Assembly (NCBI GenBank): GCA_938031185.1
Contig: CALHGX010000021.1
Coordinates: forward strand, 1-64,000
Reading direction: 5' to 3'
Source of the DNA: an uncultured bacterium
Lineage (GTDB): Bacteria > Verrucomicrobiota > Kiritimatiellia > CAIKKV01 > CALHGX01
Length of the DNA stretch: 64,000 bases
In this document: piece after piece, positions 36,901 to 48,264 of the stretch
Numbering within the stretch: position 1 is the stretch's first letter
Layout of the letters: each line of letters opens with the position of its first letter
Program-made: the position numbers and the translations under genes
The notes under the pieces: generated by a model
Told to the model about the DNA's origin: nothing
The model's database searches: none
Seen by the model: only the letters and a program-made list of their open reading frames with translations

Positions 36901-38153
36901 CACACTTCGTCCGACTGACGGTCAATCAGTTTCTTCGCGCTGCGCACCGTGTGCGCCACCCCCAGTTCCTTCAGCCGCCGGATGATGAACGGTTCGAACA
37001 ATACCAGCGCCATCTTCTTCGGCAGACCGCACTGATGAAGCTTAAGCTCCGGGCCAATCACGATTACCGAACGCCCCGAGTAGTCCACGCGTTTCCCCAA
37101 CAGATTCTGCCGGAACCGCCCCCCCTTGCCCTTCAGCATATCGCTCAGGGACTTGAGCGGTCGGTTGCCCGCGCCGGTCACTGGGCGGCCGTGGCGTCCG
37201 TTGTCAATCACGGCATCCACCGCCTCCTGGAGCATGCGTTTCTCGTTGCGGATGATCACATCCGGCGTCTTGACCTGGAGGAGGTTTTTCAGCCGGTTGT
37301 TGCGGTTGATGACCCGGCGGTAAAGGTCGTTCAAATCCGAGGTCGCGAAACGCCCTCCCTCCAGTGGCACGAGCGGCCGAAGATCCGGCGGAATGACCGG
37401 CAGCACTTCCAGAATCATCCACTCCGGACGTGTGTGGCTCGCGCGGAAGCCCTCGATCACCTTCATCCGCTTGGCGATTTTCTTGCGGTTCTGCTTGCTG
37501 CGGGTATTCTCCATCTGTTGTTCGAGGTCCACCATCAGCCGGTCCAGATCCACGCGCCGCATGAGATCCCGAATCGCCTCGGCGCCGATCTTGGCTGTGA
37601 ACGCTTCGCCGTACTTCTCTTCGGCCTCCCGGTATTCCATTTCGCTGAGCAGTTGCATTTCCTGCAGCGGCGTATCCCCGGGATCAATCACGATGTAGTC
37701 CTCGTAATAGAGCACCCGTTCCAGGTTGCGAGCCGTCAGATCGAGCACCAGCCCCATGCGGCTGGGTGTGCACTTGAAGAACCAGATATGCGAGACCGGC
37801 ACCGCCAGATCAATGTGCCCCATGCGTTCCCGCCGCACACGGGACAGCGTGATTTCCACGCCGCAACGGTCGCAGATCACTCCTTTGTGCTTGATGCGCT
37901 TGTACTTTCCGCAACTGCACTCCCAGTCCCGCGTGGGACCGAAAATTCGCTCGCAGAACAGTCCGCCCTTTTCGGGCTTGTAGGTCCTGTAGTTGATCGT
38001 CTCCGGGTTCTTGACTTCCCCGTGGCTCCAGGAGCGGATGACCTCCGGCGAGGCCAACGTGATATGCACGCGATCAAACCCCGCCACATCGGACAACACG
38101 CCCCGTCGCTCATTGACTGCGCTTTGGTTCAACGTATGCCTCCCGGCTTCCAT
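33963..38153 (-). CDS. rpoC: RNA polymerase subunit beta-prime
   Basis: A 1396-aa beta-prime. The ATG at 38153 ([20 protein letters not shown]) is chosen because the longer ORF start lies inside rpoB. The N-terminal zinc finger is [20 protein letters not shown], the active-site metal loop is [15 protein letters not shown], the bridge-helix region has [29 protein letters not shown], and the second zinc site lies around [16 protein letters not shown]. The catalytic largest subunit of RNA polymerase. It starts 25 bp after rpoB. Confidence 0.97.
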   Translation of the reverse strand: MEAGRHTLNQSAVNERRGVLSDVAGFDRVHITLASPEVIRSWSHGEVKNPETINYRTYKPEKGGLFCERIFGPTRDWECSCGKYKRIKHKGVICDRCGVEITLSRVRRERMGHIDLAVPVSHIWFFKCTPSRMGLVLDLTARNLERVLYYEDYIVIDPGDTPLQEMQLLSEMEYREAEEKYGEAFTAKIGAEAIRDLMRRVDLDRLMVDLEQQMENTRSKQNRKKIAKRMKVIEGFRASHTRPEWMILEVLPVIPPDLRPLVPLEGGRFATSDLNDLYRRVINRNNRLKNLLQVKTPDVIIRNEKRMLQEAVDAVIDNGRHGRPVTGAGNRPLKSLSDMLKGKGGRFRQNLLGKRVDYSGRSVIVIGPELKLHQCGLPKKMALVLFEPFIIRRLKELGVAHTVRSAKKLIDRQSDEVWGILEEITRDKTVLLNRAPTLHRLSIQSFEPVLVEGEAIQVHPLVCTAYNADFDGDQMAVHVPLSIEAQMESRLLMLSTNNVFSPSSGRPVMTPTQDIALGLYYLTSASQKDRLTEARRKAAEGRARESLPLFNGPSEVRLAYDEGALKIHDRIRLRNPDYGHETVFGDREARVITTTVGRVLFNEILPAGLGFINRCCDKGFLGRLIWQCYRLSGHEATVRVLDRLKNIGFEHATLSGVSIGLEDMIIPADKEGIIAKARRRVAEVEAQYRRGVITDGERYNKIVDVWTQATDEISNAMYRAIEENAGKNEINPIFMMVDSKARGSRQQIRQLAGMRGLMAKPSGEIIERPIVSNFREGLSVLEYFISTHGARKGLADTALKTADAGYLTRKLVDVAQDVRVVEQDCNTLNGIAVKAIGEGDEELVSLRDRILGRTLVADVLHPITRELLAPAGTLLDEQTVDKIADADVDHVRIRSVLTCESRRGICARCYGRDLATGRMVDIGTAVGIIAAQSIGEPGTQLTMRTFHIGGTASSVFKQPHVVSKHDGTVKYENLRVVRNDEGRFVALNKNGSIVIMDNAGRELERHSLAIGAIISVADGGAVTKGLSFIEWDPYSVPILAERAGVVRCQGFVENVTVKKEVDQSTGLMATVVLDHKEDLHPQIVVEYPGAGAQHTAYSIPVGAHVLVKDGQKVAAGAVLAKTPRKESKTKDITGGLPRVAELFEARRPKDAAEIAKIDGVVDFGPNQRGRRCLIIRDTVTGDEEQHLIPMGKHIVVIKGDYVQKGQQLTEGPVVPQEILEICGPQELQEYLVNEVQQVYRLQGVEINDKHIEVIVRQMLRKVRITEPGDTEFLWGEQVERQRFQEVNAQAVAEGKRPAEALPALLGITKSALETESFISAASFQDTTRVLTEAATLGRVDALYGFKENVIMGRLIPGGTGFPMFRNIKLVPLAEPIPEEELPAEKPAEKKIQELLG

Positions 38154-38178
38154 CCGCCCTGCTGCTTGCCGCTCCCGC

Positions 38179-41100
38179 CTATACCGCGGCCTTCTGCTCC
38201 GTCCGCACATCCAGGCCGATGGCCCGCAATTCGTTGATCAAGACATTGAAGGACTCCGGCCGATCCGCCTCGAGCACGTTTTCGCCCTTGACGATGGACT
38301 CGTAAATCCGTGTGCGTCCCGCCACGTCGTCGCTCTTCACGGTCAGCAGCTCCTGCAGCGCATAAGCAGCCCCATAGGCTTCCAGCGCCCAGACTTCCAT
38401 TTCGCCCAGCCGCTGGCCACCATACTGCGCCTTGCCGCCGAGCGGTTGCTGCGTCACCAGCGAATAAGGGCCCACGGCGCGCGCATGAATCTTGTCGCTC
38501 ACAAGGTGATGGAGCTTCAGCATGTAGATCTGCCCCACCACAACTTTCTGGTCGAACGGCTCGCCCGTCCGGCCGTCGAAGAGCGTGGTCTTGCCGTCCG
38601 GCGGCAAATGGGCCTTCTCCAGCAGCTCCTGAATCCGCTTCTCGGAGATGCCGTCAAACACCGGCGAGCTGGCGTGCAACCCGAGGGCCTTGCATGCCCA
38701 GCCAAGGTGCGTCTCGAGCACCTGGCCGACGTTCATACGCGACGGGACGCCCAGCGGATTGAGGACCACGTCCACCGGCGTGCCATCCGGCAGAAATGGC
38801 ATGTCGCACGCCGGCAGGATTCGCGCCACTACGCCCTTGTTCCCATGGCGCCCTGCCATTTTGTCCCCAACCGCCAGCTTCTTTTTGCTCGCGATGTACA
38901 CCCGCACCTGCTTGATGATGCCGGCATCCACGTCATCGCCGCTTTCCAGCCGCTCCATGGCCGCCGTCTGCTCCTGCTCCAGTTCCGCGAACTTCTGCTG
39001 GTACTCGCTGATGATCTCCTGAATCTTTATCTGAATAGGGCTGCTCTCGATCTCAATGTGATCGCAATCCGCCGCGAGCTTCCTCAGGAGCGTCTTGGTG
39101 ATCTTGCGATTCGCCGGAATGATGACCTCGCCCGTCTCGACGTTGACCACATCCAGCGGGATTTTTTCGCCCAACAGGTGATTGCTCAACGCCTCGGTCA
39201 GTTGCTCCGTCAGTTCGGCGCGCTTTTGCTTCGCTTCTTCAACCACGTTCTTCGACTGACGACGACGCTCAGCCATGCTCATCTTTTCCTTGGACACGTC
39301 CTTGTGCGCCGTCACTTTCACGTCCATCACGATGCCGTACGTGCCGCTCGGTACCGTCAACGATGTGTCCCGTACATCCGCCGCCTTTTCGCCAAAAATC
39401 GCGCGCAACAACCGTTCCTCCGGCGCCAACTCGGTCTCACTCTTCGGCGTAATTTTCCCAACCAGGATATCCCCGGGTTTGACCTCCGCCCCCACGCGAA
39501 TCACGCCATCCGGCCCAAGATCCTTGAGCGCTTCCTCGCTCACGTTGGGAATGTCACGGGTAATCTCCTCGGGCCCAAGCTTGGTATCCCGCGCGCCGAC
39601 CTCAAATTCCTGGATATGCAGGGAGGTAAACGTATCATTCCAGACCAGCCGGTCGCTGATGAGGATGGCGTCCTCAAAATTGCAGCCGCACCACGGCATG
39701 AACGCCACCATGACGTTGCGGCCCAACGCCAGCTCGCCTTCGGCCGTCGCGGGCCCGTCCGCCAGCACGTCGCCGGCCTTCACCTTCTGACCAACGCGCA
39801 CCAGCGGCTTCTGGTTCACACACGTACCCGAGTTGGAGCGCATGAATTTCCTCAGCCGATACTCGCGCCGCCCGTCCTTGCGGCCTTTCCGGGGTTCGGT
39901 CTCCTCCACAATGACGCGATCGGCGGAGACGTACGTCACCGTGCCCGCCTTCTCCGCCAGCGTCAGCACGCCCGAGTCGCGGGCAATGCGCGCTTCCAGC
40001 CCCGTCGCCACATAACTGCGCTCCGTGCGCAGCAGCGGCACCGCCTGACGCATCATGTTCGAGCCCATCAGCGCGCGGTTCGCGTCGTCGTGCTCCAGGA
40101 ACGGAATCAAACCGGCCGCCACGCTGACCACCTGCTTGGGCGAGACGTCCATGTAGTCCACCCGTTCCTTGGGCACCTCCAGAAACTCACCGCGGAAGCG
40201 CACGGACACCGTGTCGCGCGCAAAACGGTTCTTCTCGTCCAGCGGCGTGTTGGCCTGCGCGATGACAAATCGTTCCTCCTTGTCGGCGCTAAGATACTCG
40301 ACTTCGTCTGTCACGCAGCCGTTGACCACTTTGCGATACGGCGTTTCGATGAACCCGAATTCGTTCACCCGGGCATAAATGCCCATCGAGGAAATCAGAC
40401 CGATGTTCGGGCCTTCCGGCGTCTCAATGGGACAAATGCGCCCATAGTGGCTGCTGTGCACGTCCCGCACTTCAAAACCCGCCCGTTCGCGGCTCAAGCC
40501 GCCGGGTCCCAAGGCACTCAACCGTCGTTTATGGGCCAGTTCCGACAGCGGATTGGTCTGATCCATGAACTGGCTGAGCTGGCTGCGCCCGAAGAAGTCC
40601 TTGACAACCGCCGAAAGGGTTTTCGGATTGATCAGCCGCTGCGGGGTCAGGGGACCAGAGGACGGATCGAACAACGTCATCCGCTCGCGCACCAGCCGCT
40701 CCGCGCGCGCCATGCCGACGCGACAAGCGTTCTCCAACAACTCGCCCACCGTGCGAATGCGGCGGCTGCCGAGATGGTCAATGTCATCCACCGTGCCTTC
40801 CCCTTTGCGAATCGCAATCAAGTACCGCATGCCGGCGATGAGGTCGCGCCCGTTCGGGTAGAGCGTGCGCACTTCTTCCCCTTTCGGCATCTCGGCCACC
40901 CACTCGGGCTTCGGCTCGCTCCGCGCCACCAGCGCCTCTATCAGCGCGTCCACTTCCTTGAGCTCCGCTTCTAGTTTTTGGCCGATCTTGTACCGCCCCA
41001 CACGCCCCAGATCGTACCGACGCAGGTCAAAAAACAGCCGCTTGACCATCTGGCGTGCGTTGGAGACCGTGGCTGGATCGCCCGGCCGCAAACGGGTATA

Positions 41101-42003
41101 AATTTCTTTCAACGCCTCGTCGGTGGACCGCGTCGGATCCTCCCGGACGCTGCGCAAAAGGGTGCCGCCGTCCCACGACACATTGATCACCTCGACCGTC
41201 TTGAAGCCTGCCGCCCGCATCTGCGACAATACACTTTCCGTCACCACGTCGTACCGGCGGGCCAGCACGGTCTGAGAATCCACATCAATCACATCGTCCT
41301 GAAAAACCCGATGAGCCAGTGCGTCCGCCCCGATGGATCCGCTCAAACGAAGGGTTTCCCGGGAGTAGAACAATCCCAGCAGTTGCTCGTCGGTCCCATA
41401 GCCCAGCGCCCGCAGGAAGGTCGTCGCCAGGAACTTCCGGCGGCGGTGCCGGCGATCCAAGTATATCCACAGCAGATCCGAAGCGTCGAACTGCACCTCC
41501 ACCCACGATCCGCGATCCGGAATGATCCGGAAAGAGTGCAACACGCTCCCGCTGGAATGGAGGGACTGCTCGAAGCACATGCCGGGCGAGCGATGCAATT
41601 GGCTGACCACCGTCCGTTCCGCCCCGTTGATGATGAAGGAGCCCGGCGGCGTCATGAGGGGGATTTCCCCCATGTACACGTCCTCTTCGCGAACTTCCTC
41701 GCCGTCCTTCAAACGAAACGTCACATGCAGCGGCGCCGCATAGGTCTGTCCTTCCCGCAGGCACTCATAGGGATCCATCTTCGGCTCCGCCACTTCGTAC
41801 TTCACGAAGTCGAGCACATATTGGCCTTCGTAGCTCTCGATCGGGAAGACCTCCCGGAAGACGGCCTGCAGGCCGGCGTTTTTCCGGCTGCGCGGAGCCA
41901 CCTCCAGTTGCAGGAAATCCCGGTAGGATGCCGTTTGGATCTCGATGAGATTGGGAGGCTCGATCACCTCGACCAGCTTGCCGAAATTCTTTCGCTCAGC
42001 CAT
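38179..42003 (-). CDS. rpoB: RNA polymerase subunit beta
   Basis: A 1274-aa beta subunit. The start [20 protein letters not shown] is chosen because upstream codons read into the rplL spacer. The rifampicin region contains [40 protein letters not shown], wild-type residues at the common resistance positions (D, H, S). Later come [20 protein letters not shown] and the C-terminal [28 protein letters not shown]. It pairs with RpoC and RpoA. Confidence 0.97.
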   Translation of the reverse strand: MAERKNFGKLVEVIEPPNLIEIQTASYRDFLQLEVAPRSRKNAGLQAVFREVFPIESYEGQYVLDFVKYEVAEPKMDPYECLREGQTYAAPLHVTFRLKDGEEVREEDVYMGEIPLMTPPGSFIINGAERTVVSQLHRSPGMCFEQSLHSSGSVLHSFRIIPDRGSWVEVQFDASDLLWIYLDRRHRRRKFLATTFLRALGYGTDEQLLGLFYSRETLRLSGSIGADALAHRVFQDDVIDVDSQTVLARRYDVVTESVLSQMRAAGFKTVEVINVSWDGGTLLRSVREDPTRSTDEALKEIYTRLRPGDPATVSNARQMVKRLFFDLRRYDLGRVGRYKIGQKLEAELKEVDALIEALVARSEPKPEWVAEMPKGEEVRTLYPNGRDLIAGMRYLIAIRKGEGTVDDIDHLGSRRIRTVGELLENACRVGMARAERLVRERMTLFDPSSGPLTPQRLINPKTLSAVVKDFFGRSQLSQFMDQTNPLSELAHKRRLSALGPGGLSRERAGFEVRDVHSSHYGRICPIETPEGPNIGLISSMGIYARVNEFGFIETPYRKVVNGCVTDEVEYLSADKEERFVIAQANTPLDEKNRFARDTVSVRFRGEFLEVPKERVDYMDVSPKQVVSVAAGLIPFLEHDDANRALMGSNMMRQAVPLLRTERSYVATGLEARIARDSGVLTLAEKAGTVTYVSADRVIVEETEPRKGRKDGRREYRLRKFMRSNSGTCVNQKPLVRVGQKVKAGDVLADGPATAEGELALGRNVMVAFMPWCGCNFEDAILISDRLVWNDTFTSLHIQEFEVGARDTKLGPEEITRDIPNVSEEALKDLGPDGVIRVGAEVKPGDILVGKITPKSETELAPEERLLRAIFGEKAADVRDTSLTVPSGTYGIVMDVKVTAHKDVSKEKMSMAERRRQSKNVVEEAKQKRAELTEQLTEALSNHLLGEKIPLDVVNVETGEVIIPANRKITKTLLRKLAADCDHIEIESSPIQIKIQEIISEYQQKFAELEQEQTAAMERLESGDDVDAGIIKQVRVYIASKKKLAVGDKMAGRHGNKGVVARILPACDMPFLPDGTPVDVVLNPLGVPSRMNVGQVLETHLGWACKALGLHASSPVFDGISEKRIQELLEKAHLPPDGKTTLFDGRTGEPFDQKVVVGQIYMLKLHHLVSDKIHARAVGPYSLVTQQPLGGKAQYGGQRLGEMEVWALEAYGAAYALQELLTVKSDDVAGRTRIYESIVKGENVLEADRPESFNVLINELRAIGLDVRTEQKAAV

Positions 42004-42080
42004 GCCCACCCCTGTTGCGTGAACCGTTCCCAAGCCGAAGTCCCGCCGTCCCGCCACACCGGAAGAACAGCCCTGCGTTC

Positions 42081-42497
42081 TTACTGGATTTCAACCGTTG
42101 CGCCGGCCTTCTCCAGCACGCCCTTGATCTTCTCGGCCTCCTCCTTGGAAACGCCCTCCTTCACGGGCTTCGGGGCGCCCTCCACAAGATCTTTTGATTC
42201 CTTGAGCCCCAGACCGGTGATCGCGCGCACTTCCTTGATCACGCCAATCTTCTGGGCCCCCGCGGACTTCAGCACCACCGTGAATTCCGTCTTCTCCGCC
42301 GCCGCCGGAGCCGCGCCCGCCGCCGGAGCCGCGCCCGCCGCCGCCACCGCCACGGGGGCCGCCGCCGTCACGCCCAACCGCTCTTCAAGCGCCTTCACCA
42401 GCCGGGACAGTTCGAGCACACTGATGCCTTCGACCCAGTCCACGAACTCTTTCATTTTGCCTTCCAGCACAACCGTTTCCTTCGTTTCGTCCGCCAT
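42081..42497 (-). CDS. rplL: 50S ribosomal protein L7/L12
   Basis: A 138-aa stalk protein. The N-terminal dimerisation domain ([29 protein letters not shown]) is followed by an unusually regular Ala/Pro hinge made of GAAPAA repeats, encoded by a short tandem DNA repeat near 42300-42345. The C-terminal domain has [40 protein letters not shown], which recruits GTPase factors. It lies between rplJ and rpoB. Confidence 0.97.
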   Translation of the reverse strand: MADETKETVVLEGKMKEFVDWVEGISVLELSRLVKALEERLGVTAAAPVAVAAAGAAPAAGAAPAAAEKTEFTVVLKSAGAQKIGVIKEVRAITGLGLKESKDLVEGAPKPVKEGVSKEEAEKIKGVLEKAGATVEIQ

Positions 42498-42524
42498 GGC
42501 CTCTTCTCCTTGCGCGCAGCCGCC

Positions 42525-43046
42525 TTACGCCGCGCTGTTCTTCTTCCCTTCCACCGCTTTCAGCACATACACCACGCTGGCCAGCTTCTGCTTCATCACG
42601 CCCGACAGCCGGCCCAAGGGCGCCGCCAAGGTCCCGAGCATCGTTGCCAGCAATACCGGCCGCGGCGGCAACGCCGCCAGCGCCGCCACATCTTGCCCCG
42701 ACAGCAGTTGCGTTCCCATCACGCCGCTCTTAACCACCGGCAATCCCCGATGCTCGCCGCAAAAATGCTGCAGCGCCTTGGCGGTTTCCACCACGTCCCG
42801 CCCGCTGATCACCGCTGACGGCCCGCGCAAAGACGGCGTCAAGCCCGTCCACGACCGCTCTGCCGCCACGTGCCGGAACAACCGGTTCTTCACAACCAGC
42901 AGCCGCGCCCCCGTCTTCTCCAGCCGGCGACGCAATTCGTTGAACTGCTCGACCTTCAGCCCCCGATGGTCCGCCAAAAAGACGAAGGACGCCTCTCCGA
43001 CCCGGGCGCGCATCTCGTTCACAATGGATTCTTTTTCCGCTCTCAT
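42525..43046 (-). CDS. rplJ: 50S ribosomal protein L10
   Basis: A 173-aa stalk-base protein. [40 protein letters not shown] is the conserved N-terminal rRNA-binding domain. The long C-terminal helix that holds L7/L12 dimers follows ([29 protein letters not shown]). The L10-L12 complex autoregulates this transcript in other bacteria. 27 bp before rplL. Confidence 0.96.
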   Translation of the reverse strand: MRAEKESIVNEMRARVGEASFVFLADHRGLKVEQFNELRRRLEKTGARLLVVKNRLFRHVAAERSWTGLTPSLRGPSAVISGRDVVETAKALQHFCGEHRGLPVVKSGVMGTQLLSGQDVAALAALPPRPVLLATMLGTLAAPLGRLSGVMKQKLASVVYVLKAVEGKKNSAA

Positions 43047-43062
43047 GCCTATCCCTTGAAAA

Positions 43063-43746
43063 CTATTCGCGCAAGGCCACAGCCAGCCCGACGCCCATCG
43101 TCGAACTGACCGTACAACGCCGAATGTACGCCCCTTTGGCCGCCGGCGGTCGCGCCGCCAGCACCGCCTGGATCACCACCTGCGCGTTGTCCACCAACTG
43201 CGTCAGATCGAACGACATCTTGCCGAACGGCACCTGCACGTTCCCGTTGCGATCCATCCGAAATTCCACACGCCCCGCTTTGCTCGCGCGAACCGCCGCC
43301 GCTGTGTCGTCCGTCACGGTGCCGGTCTTCGGATTCGGCATCAATCCCCGAGGGCCCAGCACCTTGCCGAGTTTCCGCACCTCTTTCATCGCGTCCGGCG
43401 TGGCAATCGCAACATCGAAATCCGTCCATCCGCCCCGCACCCGCTCGACCAGCTCGTCGCCGCCCACATGATCTGCGCCCGCCGCCCGCGCCGCGTCCGC
43501 CGCCGCCCCCGTGGCAAAAACCAGCACCCGAACCGTCTTTCCGGTTCCGTGAGGCAGGCTCACCGTGCCGCGCACCGACTGATCCGTCTTCTTGGGATCC
43601 AATCCCAAACGAAACGCCATCTCCGCGGTTTCGTCGAACCGCGCCACCCGGTTCTCCTTAAGAAACCGAATCGCATCGGCCAGTTCGTACACCTTGGCTT
43701 CGACCCGGGCTTTGACGGCCCGATACTTTTTTCCGTGCTTTGCCAT
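43063..43746 (-). CDS. rplA: 50S ribosomal protein L1
   Basis: A 227-aa L1: [80 protein letters not shown]. It forms the mobile stalk that releases E-site tRNA and in Escherichia coli represses the L11-L1 transcript. It starts 2 bp after rplK. Confidence 0.97.
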   Translation of the reverse strand: MAKHGKKYRAVKARVEAKVYELADAIRFLKENRVARFDETAEMAFRLGLDPKKTDQSVRGTVSLPHGTGKTVRVLVFATGAAADAARAAGADHVGGDELVERVRGGWTDFDVAIATPDAMKEVRKLGKVLGPRGLMPNPKTGTVTDDTAAAVRASKAGRVEFRMDRNGNVQVPFGKMSFDLTQLVDNAQVVIQAVLAARPPAAKGAYIRRCTVSSTMGVGLAVALRE

Positions 43747-43748
43747 GG

Positions 43749-44174
43749 CTATGCCACCACCTCGATGCCCATGCTTCGCGCAGTCCCCTCGATCATCCGC
43801 GCGGCGTGCGCCTCGTCTTGCGCGTTCAAATCGTTCATCTTCAGGCGGGCAATCTCTAGCACCTGCTGCCGCGTCACCCGCCCCACCTTGTCCCGATTCG
43901 GTTGACCCGACCCTTTCGCCAAACCCGCCGCCCGCTTCAGCAGCGAAGACGCCGGAGGGCTTTTCGTGATGAACGTGAACGATCGGTCCTGATAGACCGT
44001 GATGACCACCGGCACCACCAGCCCTGCCTGCGCCTGCGTCGCCGCATTGAACGCCTTGCAGAACTCCATGATGTTCACTCCGTGCTGCCCGAGCGCCGGT
44101 CCCACCGGCGGCGCCGGATTGGCCTGCCCCGCCGGTATTTGCAACTTAATCTTGCCTGTGACTTTCTTCGCCAT
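43749..44174 (-). CDS. rplK: 50S ribosomal protein L11
   Basis: A 141-aa L11: [46 protein letters not shown], then [20 protein letters not shown] and [14 protein letters not shown] 44174 is preferred to the TTG two codons upstream. It binds the GTPase-associated centre of 23S rRNA and is needed for RelA-type stringent signalling. A perfect short hairpin lies in its leader. Confidence 0.97.
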   Translation of the reverse strand: MAKKVTGKIKLQIPAGQANPAPPVGPALGQHGVNIMEFCKAFNAATQAQAGLVVPVVITVYQDRSFTFITKSPPASSLLKRAAGLAKGSGQPNRDKVGRVTRQQVLEIARLKMNDLNAQDEAHAARMIEGTARSMGIEVVA

Positions 44175-44200
44175 TGTCAACCCGCTTTCGCCCGCTCCGT

Positions 44201-44217
44201 CATCCCGGCGCGGGATG
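44201..44217 (-). promoter_or_regulatory. Stem-loop in the rplK leader
   Basis: On the minus strand CATCCCG-CGC-CGGGATG is a perfect 7-bp stem with a 3-nt loop, about 27 nt upstream of the rplK start. It is not followed by T residues, so it is not an intrinsic terminator. The rplK leader is where L1 binds its own mRNA in Escherichia coli, so an autoregulatory role is conceivable. Confidence 0.35.
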
Positions 44218-44237
44218 CGAACGCTTTCCGGCTCCTA

Positions 44238-44789
44238 TTATGTCCGCTCCACCTGCCAGAACTCCAGCTCCACCGGCGCCGAACGCCCGAAAATCGCCAC
44301 CGAAACCTTGAGCCGCCCCCGGCTTGCGTCCACCTCTTCGACTACGCCCGTGAAGTTCATGAATGGGCCGTCGTTGATTTTCACCGTCTCGCCGACTGCG
44401 TATACCACCTTCGGCTTGACCTTCTCCTTTTTCTCCTCCACCTGGTAGAGAAGAACCTCCACTTCCTCCGGCCGCAGCGGTGCCGGCTTTTCTCCCCCGA
44501 TGAATCCGATGACGCCGGGCGTCTCGCGAATGAAGTACCACACTTTCTCGCTCAACCGCCGATGCTCATCGTACAGGCTCATTCGCACCAGCACATAGCC
44601 GGGAAAGAACTTCCGCGTCGTCGTGGTCTTGACGCCTTTCTTGACCTCCGAGACCTTCTCCGTGGGGATCAACACCTCCTCAATCTCGTCCCGTAGCCCC
44701 TCCGGGTCCCGCCGCCGTTCAATGCTGTCCTTGACCTTTGCCTCCTGCCCAGTCAGCGTATGCAGCACAAACCATTGCTTCTCGCTCAT
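44238..44789 (-). CDS. nusG: Transcription termination/antitermination factor NusG
   Basis: A 183-aa NusG. The NGN domain has KQWFVLHTLTGQEAKVKDSI and FFPGYVLVRMSLYDEHRRLS EKVWYFIRETPGVIGFIGG; the C-terminal KOW domain has VGETVKINDGPFMNFTGVVE EVDASRGRLKVSVAIFGRSA PVELEF. It binds RNA polymerase and couples it to Rho or S10 and the ribosome. It follows secE by 27 bp, and rplK comes next, the classical order. Confidence 0.97.
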   Translation of the reverse strand: MSEKQWFVLHTLTGQEAKVKDSIERRRDPEGLRDEIEEVLIPTEKVSEVKKGVKTTTTRKFFPGYVLVRMSLYDEHRRLSEKVWYFIRETPGVIGFIGGEKPAPLRPEEVEVLLYQVEEKKEKVKPKVVYAVGETVKINDGPFMNFTGVVEEVDASRGRLKVSVAIFGRSAPVELEFWQVERT

Positions 44790-44816
44790 GATGAAGCCAC
44801 CGGATGCTCCTGCCTC

Positions 44817-45020
44817 CTACCGCGCCAGCAACTTGACGAACGCCACCAGCACCGAATCACTCAATCCGACGAACACGCTGAAAAACACCACCGAGAGAAT
44901 CACCATCATGGTGGACTCCAGCAGCTCGCCCCGGCTCGGCCAGGAGGACTTGCGCAATTCGCCATGCACATCGGCCAGGAATGTCCTCGCCCGGCCCAAC
45001 TGCTCCAGCAGTTTCTTCAT
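44817..45020 (-). CDS. secE: Preprotein translocase subunit SecE
   Basis: A 67-aa short-form SecE. The start MKKLLEQLGRARTFLADVHG is preferred because the longer ORF begins next to the tRNA-Trp gene. The amphipathic helix ends in ELRKSSWPSRGELLESTMMV, the signature SecE hinge, followed by one transmembrane segment (ILSVVFFSVFVGLSDSVLVA). It clamps SecY in the membrane. It lies between tRNA-Trp and nusG. Confidence 0.95.
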   Translation of the reverse strand: MKKLLEQLGRARTFLADVHGELRKSSWPSRGELLESTMMVILSVVFFSVFVGLSDSVLVAFVKLLAR

Positions 45021-45061
45021 GCGCGTCTTCCCCGCTCCCGCCTCAAACATCCCCCTGGAAT

Positions 45062-45137
45062 TGGCAGGCCAGGAGGGACTTGAACCCCCAACAGCCGGTT
45101 TTGGAGACCGGTACTCTGCCAGTTGAGCTACTGGCCT
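45062..45137 (-). tRNA. tRNA-Trp(CCA)
   Basis: A 76-nt cloverleaf. The acceptor AGGCCAG pairs with CTGGCCT, the anticodon arm is CCGGT-CTCCAAA-ACCGG with anticodon CCA, the T-arm contains GGTTCAAGTCC, and CCA is encoded. It sits between rpmG and secE, a position found in many bacteria. Confidence 0.96.
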
Positions 45138-45153
45138 GCAACCACTCGCTTCG

Positions 45154-45306
45154 CTAACGCGTTTCCCTGTGCAGCGTGTGTTTGCGCTCGAACCGGCAGT
45201 ACTTCTTGATTTCCAGCCGGTCAGGCGTCAAACGCTTGTTCTTCGTTGTCGTGTAGTTGCGACGTTTGCACTCCGTGCAGGCCAGCGTCACCAAGTCCCT
45301 CGGCAT
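45154..45306 (-). CDS. rpmG: 50S ribosomal protein L33
   Basis: A 50-aa protein too short for the ORF track: [50 protein letters not shown]. The first zinc pair CTEC is intact, but the second has only one cysteine (KYCRFERKH), so zinc binding is partly lost or uses another ligand such as His43. It lies between tuf (43 bp) and tRNA-Trp. L33 sits near the E site of the 50S. Confidence 0.93.
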   Translation of the reverse strand: MPRDLVTLACTECKRRNYTTTKNKRLTPDRLEIKKYCRFERKHTLHRETR

Positions 45307-45349
45307 GCGAATCCCCTCTCTCTCGCCGGCGCGCCAACACGCCCGTCCG

Positions 45350-46558
<1,209 letters not shown>

Positions 46559-46604
46559 GATGCTGCTCCTCTTACGTTCCTTCTGCCTCTCCCGGACTCC
46601 CCGC

Positions 46605-46680
46605 TGGAGCCCATGAGCGGGATTGAACCGCTGACCTCGTCCTTACCAAGGACGTGCTCTGCCAACTGAGCTACATGGGC
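46605..46680 (-). tRNA. tRNA-Thr(GGT)
   Basis: A 76-nt cloverleaf: acceptor GCCCATG/CATGGGC, D-arm GCTCAGTTGGCAGAGC, anticodon arm GTCCT-TGGTAAG-GAC with anticodon GGT, T-arm GGTTCAATCCC, and encoded CCA. It is the first gene of the tuf-rpmG-secE-nusG transcript, a common arrangement. Confidence 0.95.
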
Positions 46681-46815
46681 CTCGCCGTCCTCATCCAACA
46701 AGACAGTAAAAGACAACCCCCTCTCTCTTGGAACCACACCCCAAGAAGTCGAGAGCTGCCTGCTCGCTATGTCGGAAACGCGCGCCCCATCCTCTGTGGC
46801 AGCGACAAAGCGGCG

Positions 46816-46864
46816 ACTATACCATGCTTGTTTCTGGCGTCAATGACCTTTTTTTGTTTTTTTT
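46816..46864 (-). promoter_or_regulatory. Strong promoter with UP-like A-tracts for tRNA-Thr-tuf
   Basis: On the minus strand AAAAAAAACAAAAAAAGG (46847-46864) is followed by TTGACG (46838-46843), a 16-bp spacer and TATAGT (46816-46821). The A-tracts just upstream of the -35 resemble an alpha-CTD UP element. The leader to tRNA-Thr would be about 130 nt. A strong promoter is expected for tuf and the downstream translation genes. Confidence 0.7.
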
Positions 46865-46928
46865 GGCGCGCCCCCGGCAACGGCATGTTCCCTTCCGGCG
46901 GGCGCCCCGCCTGCTCGCGTTCCGTGGT

Positions 46929-47004
46929 TGGTGGAGGATATGGGAGTCGAACCCACGACCTCTTGAATGCCATTCAAGCGCTCTACCAACTGAGCTAATC
47001 CCCC
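46929..47004 (-). tRNA. tRNA-Ala(GGC)
   Basis: A 76-nt cloverleaf: acceptor GGGGGAT/ATCCTCC with one G-U pair, D-arm GCTCAGTTGGTAGAGC, anticodon arm CTTGA-ATGGCAT-TCAAG with anticodon GGC, T-arm GGTTCGACTCC, encoded CCA. It stands alone upstream of the tuf promoter on the same strand. Confidence 0.95.
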
Positions 47005-47033
47005 GCCGGTCAAGAAACAAAAATCAGGGCCGC

Positions 47034-47062
47034 AATGTGGACAAACCACCGCCCCTTGTCAA
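47034..47062 (-). promoter_or_regulatory. Candidate promoter of tRNA-Ala
   Basis: A consensus TTGACA lies 17 bp before CACATT (3 of 6 matches to the -10 consensus), placed so that transcription would start about 22 nt before the tRNA. The -35 is perfect and the -10 weak, so this is a moderate candidate only. Confidence 0.35.
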
Positions 47063-47253
47063 CACCGTTCGTCACGAATGTCGTCCTCTCGCACGAATAG
47101 CCTCTGGTCCGATCTCCGCAACCGCTTTTTTCGCGGCAACTATTCATCGTAATATGATCGCTTCGTTCTCCCCTTTCTTGCGTTTGCGCATGCCCCTTCG
47201 TGCTCCGAAATGGCTTGCTCCGCTCGGCCGTTGCTTCATAGTCTTTATCGCAA

Positions 47254-48264
47254 ATGGCAACCACCGTAACACACGAGCAGCAACATCCCGCGCGTTCCCT
47301 TTCCCGGCACACCGTCGTTTCGGTCATCGTGCCCTGTTACAATGAAGCGCCCGTGCTGAACGGACTTCGTGAACGGCTGCAGGCGGCCATGAACGCATGG
47401 GGAACGGACTTTGAGGTGATTCTGGTGGACGACGGATCGCAGGACGCGACTTGGGACATGATCCGTCAATTTCACCGCCAGGATCCCCGCTGGCACGGGA
47501 TTCGTCTCTCGCGCAATTACGGACATCAAACGGCCTTGTGGGCCGGACTGGAAGCCGCCCGCGGGGATGTTGTGGCCGTGCTGGATGCGGATTTGCAAGA
47601 CCCTCCGGAAGCGCTTGGCGATTTCCTTTGGCGCTGGCAGCAAGGCTACGACGTCGTGTACGCGATCCGACACAACCGCAAAGAGAATCCGCTTCTGCGC
47701 GCTGCATACCATATATTCTACCGTGTTCTGGCCTTTCTCGCGGAAATAGACATTCCGCTCGACGCCGGCGATTTCTGCGTCATGGATCGCCGGGTGGTGG
47801 AAGCCATGCGCCTGACCCGAGAACAGGAACCCTTCATCCGTGGATTGCGCGCGTGGGTCGGGTTCCGTCAAGTGGGGTGCCCCTATGTGCGAGCGGCGCG
47901 CGTCGCCGGCGCGAGCAAGTACACGCTCAGAAAATTAGTCCGCCTGGCCACCAGCGGTGTCTTCAGTTTCTCCGTCCGCCCGCTCCGCCTGGCGGTCTGG
48001 CTTGGCTTTGCCGTGTCGCTGCTGTCCGCTGTAGGCGTCATCTTCTACTTCGTTCAGCGCCTTTTTCCCGAGGCCTTTGCGCGGGCAGGGTTCCCTCTTG
48101 TTCCCGGCTTTGCCACCATCATCATCGCCTTGCTCTTTCTCGGCGGCACACAATTGATTTGCCTCGGCATCTTGGGCGAGTACGTGGGCCGCATATTCGA
48201 AAACGTCAAAGGCCGTCCGCGTTTCATTGCCAGCGAAACAACCGATGCAGAGGCGAGCCCATGA
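47254..48264 (+). CDS. GT2 membrane glycosyltransferase (GtrB/ArnC/DPM1-like)
   Basis: A 336-aa polyprenyl-phosphate glycosyltransferase. The GT-A domain (about 20-235) has VVSVIVPCYNEAPVLNGLRE, VILVDDGSQDATW, LSRNYGHQTALWAGLEAARG and the DXD-type motif DADLQDPPE. Two C-terminal transmembrane segments follow (about 245-265 and 280-310). Relatives transfer glucose or aminoarabinose onto undecaprenyl phosphate at the inner membrane for surface polysaccharide or lipid A modification. The donor sugar cannot be read from sequence. It overlaps the next gene by ATGA. Confidence 0.9.
   Translation: MATTVTHEQQHPARSLSRHTVVSVIVPCYNEAPVLNGLRERLQAAMNAWGTDFEVILVDDGSQDATWDMIRQFHRQDPRWHGIRLSRNYGHQTALWAGLEAARGDVVAVLDADLQDPPEALGDFLWRWQQGYDVVYAIRHNRKENPLLRAAYHIFYRVLAFLAEIDIPLDAGDFCVMDRRVVEAMRLTREQEPFIRGLRAWVGFRQVGCPYVRAARVAGASKYTLRKLVRLATSGVFSFSVRPLRLAVWLGFAVSLLSAVGVIFYFVQRLFPEAFARAGFPLVPGFATIIIALLFLGGTQLICLGILGEYVGRIFENVKGRPRFIASETTDAEASP

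Noticed and set aside
35136-38237. 1033-aa plus-strand ORF opposite rpoC
   Set aside because: A GC-driven antisense shadow of rpoC; the rpoC strand carries all catalytic motifs.
37993-40974. 993-aa plus-strand ORF opposite rpoB
   Set aside because: Antisense shadow of rpoB with His/Arg/Gln-rich low-information sequence.
42300-42345. Tandem GC-rich repeat, considered as a CRISPR or VNTR
   Set aside because: It encodes the Ala/Pro hinge of L7/L12 in frame; no spacers and no array structure anywhere in the window.
40978-43059. 693-aa plus-strand ORF opposite rpoB-rplL-rplJ
   Set aside because: Antisense to three confirmed genes.
47090-47150. CCGC-T6-CGCGG near the glycosyltransferase start, considered as a terminator
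   Set aside because: The stem is only 4 bp around the T-run and does not follow any gene on the plus strand.
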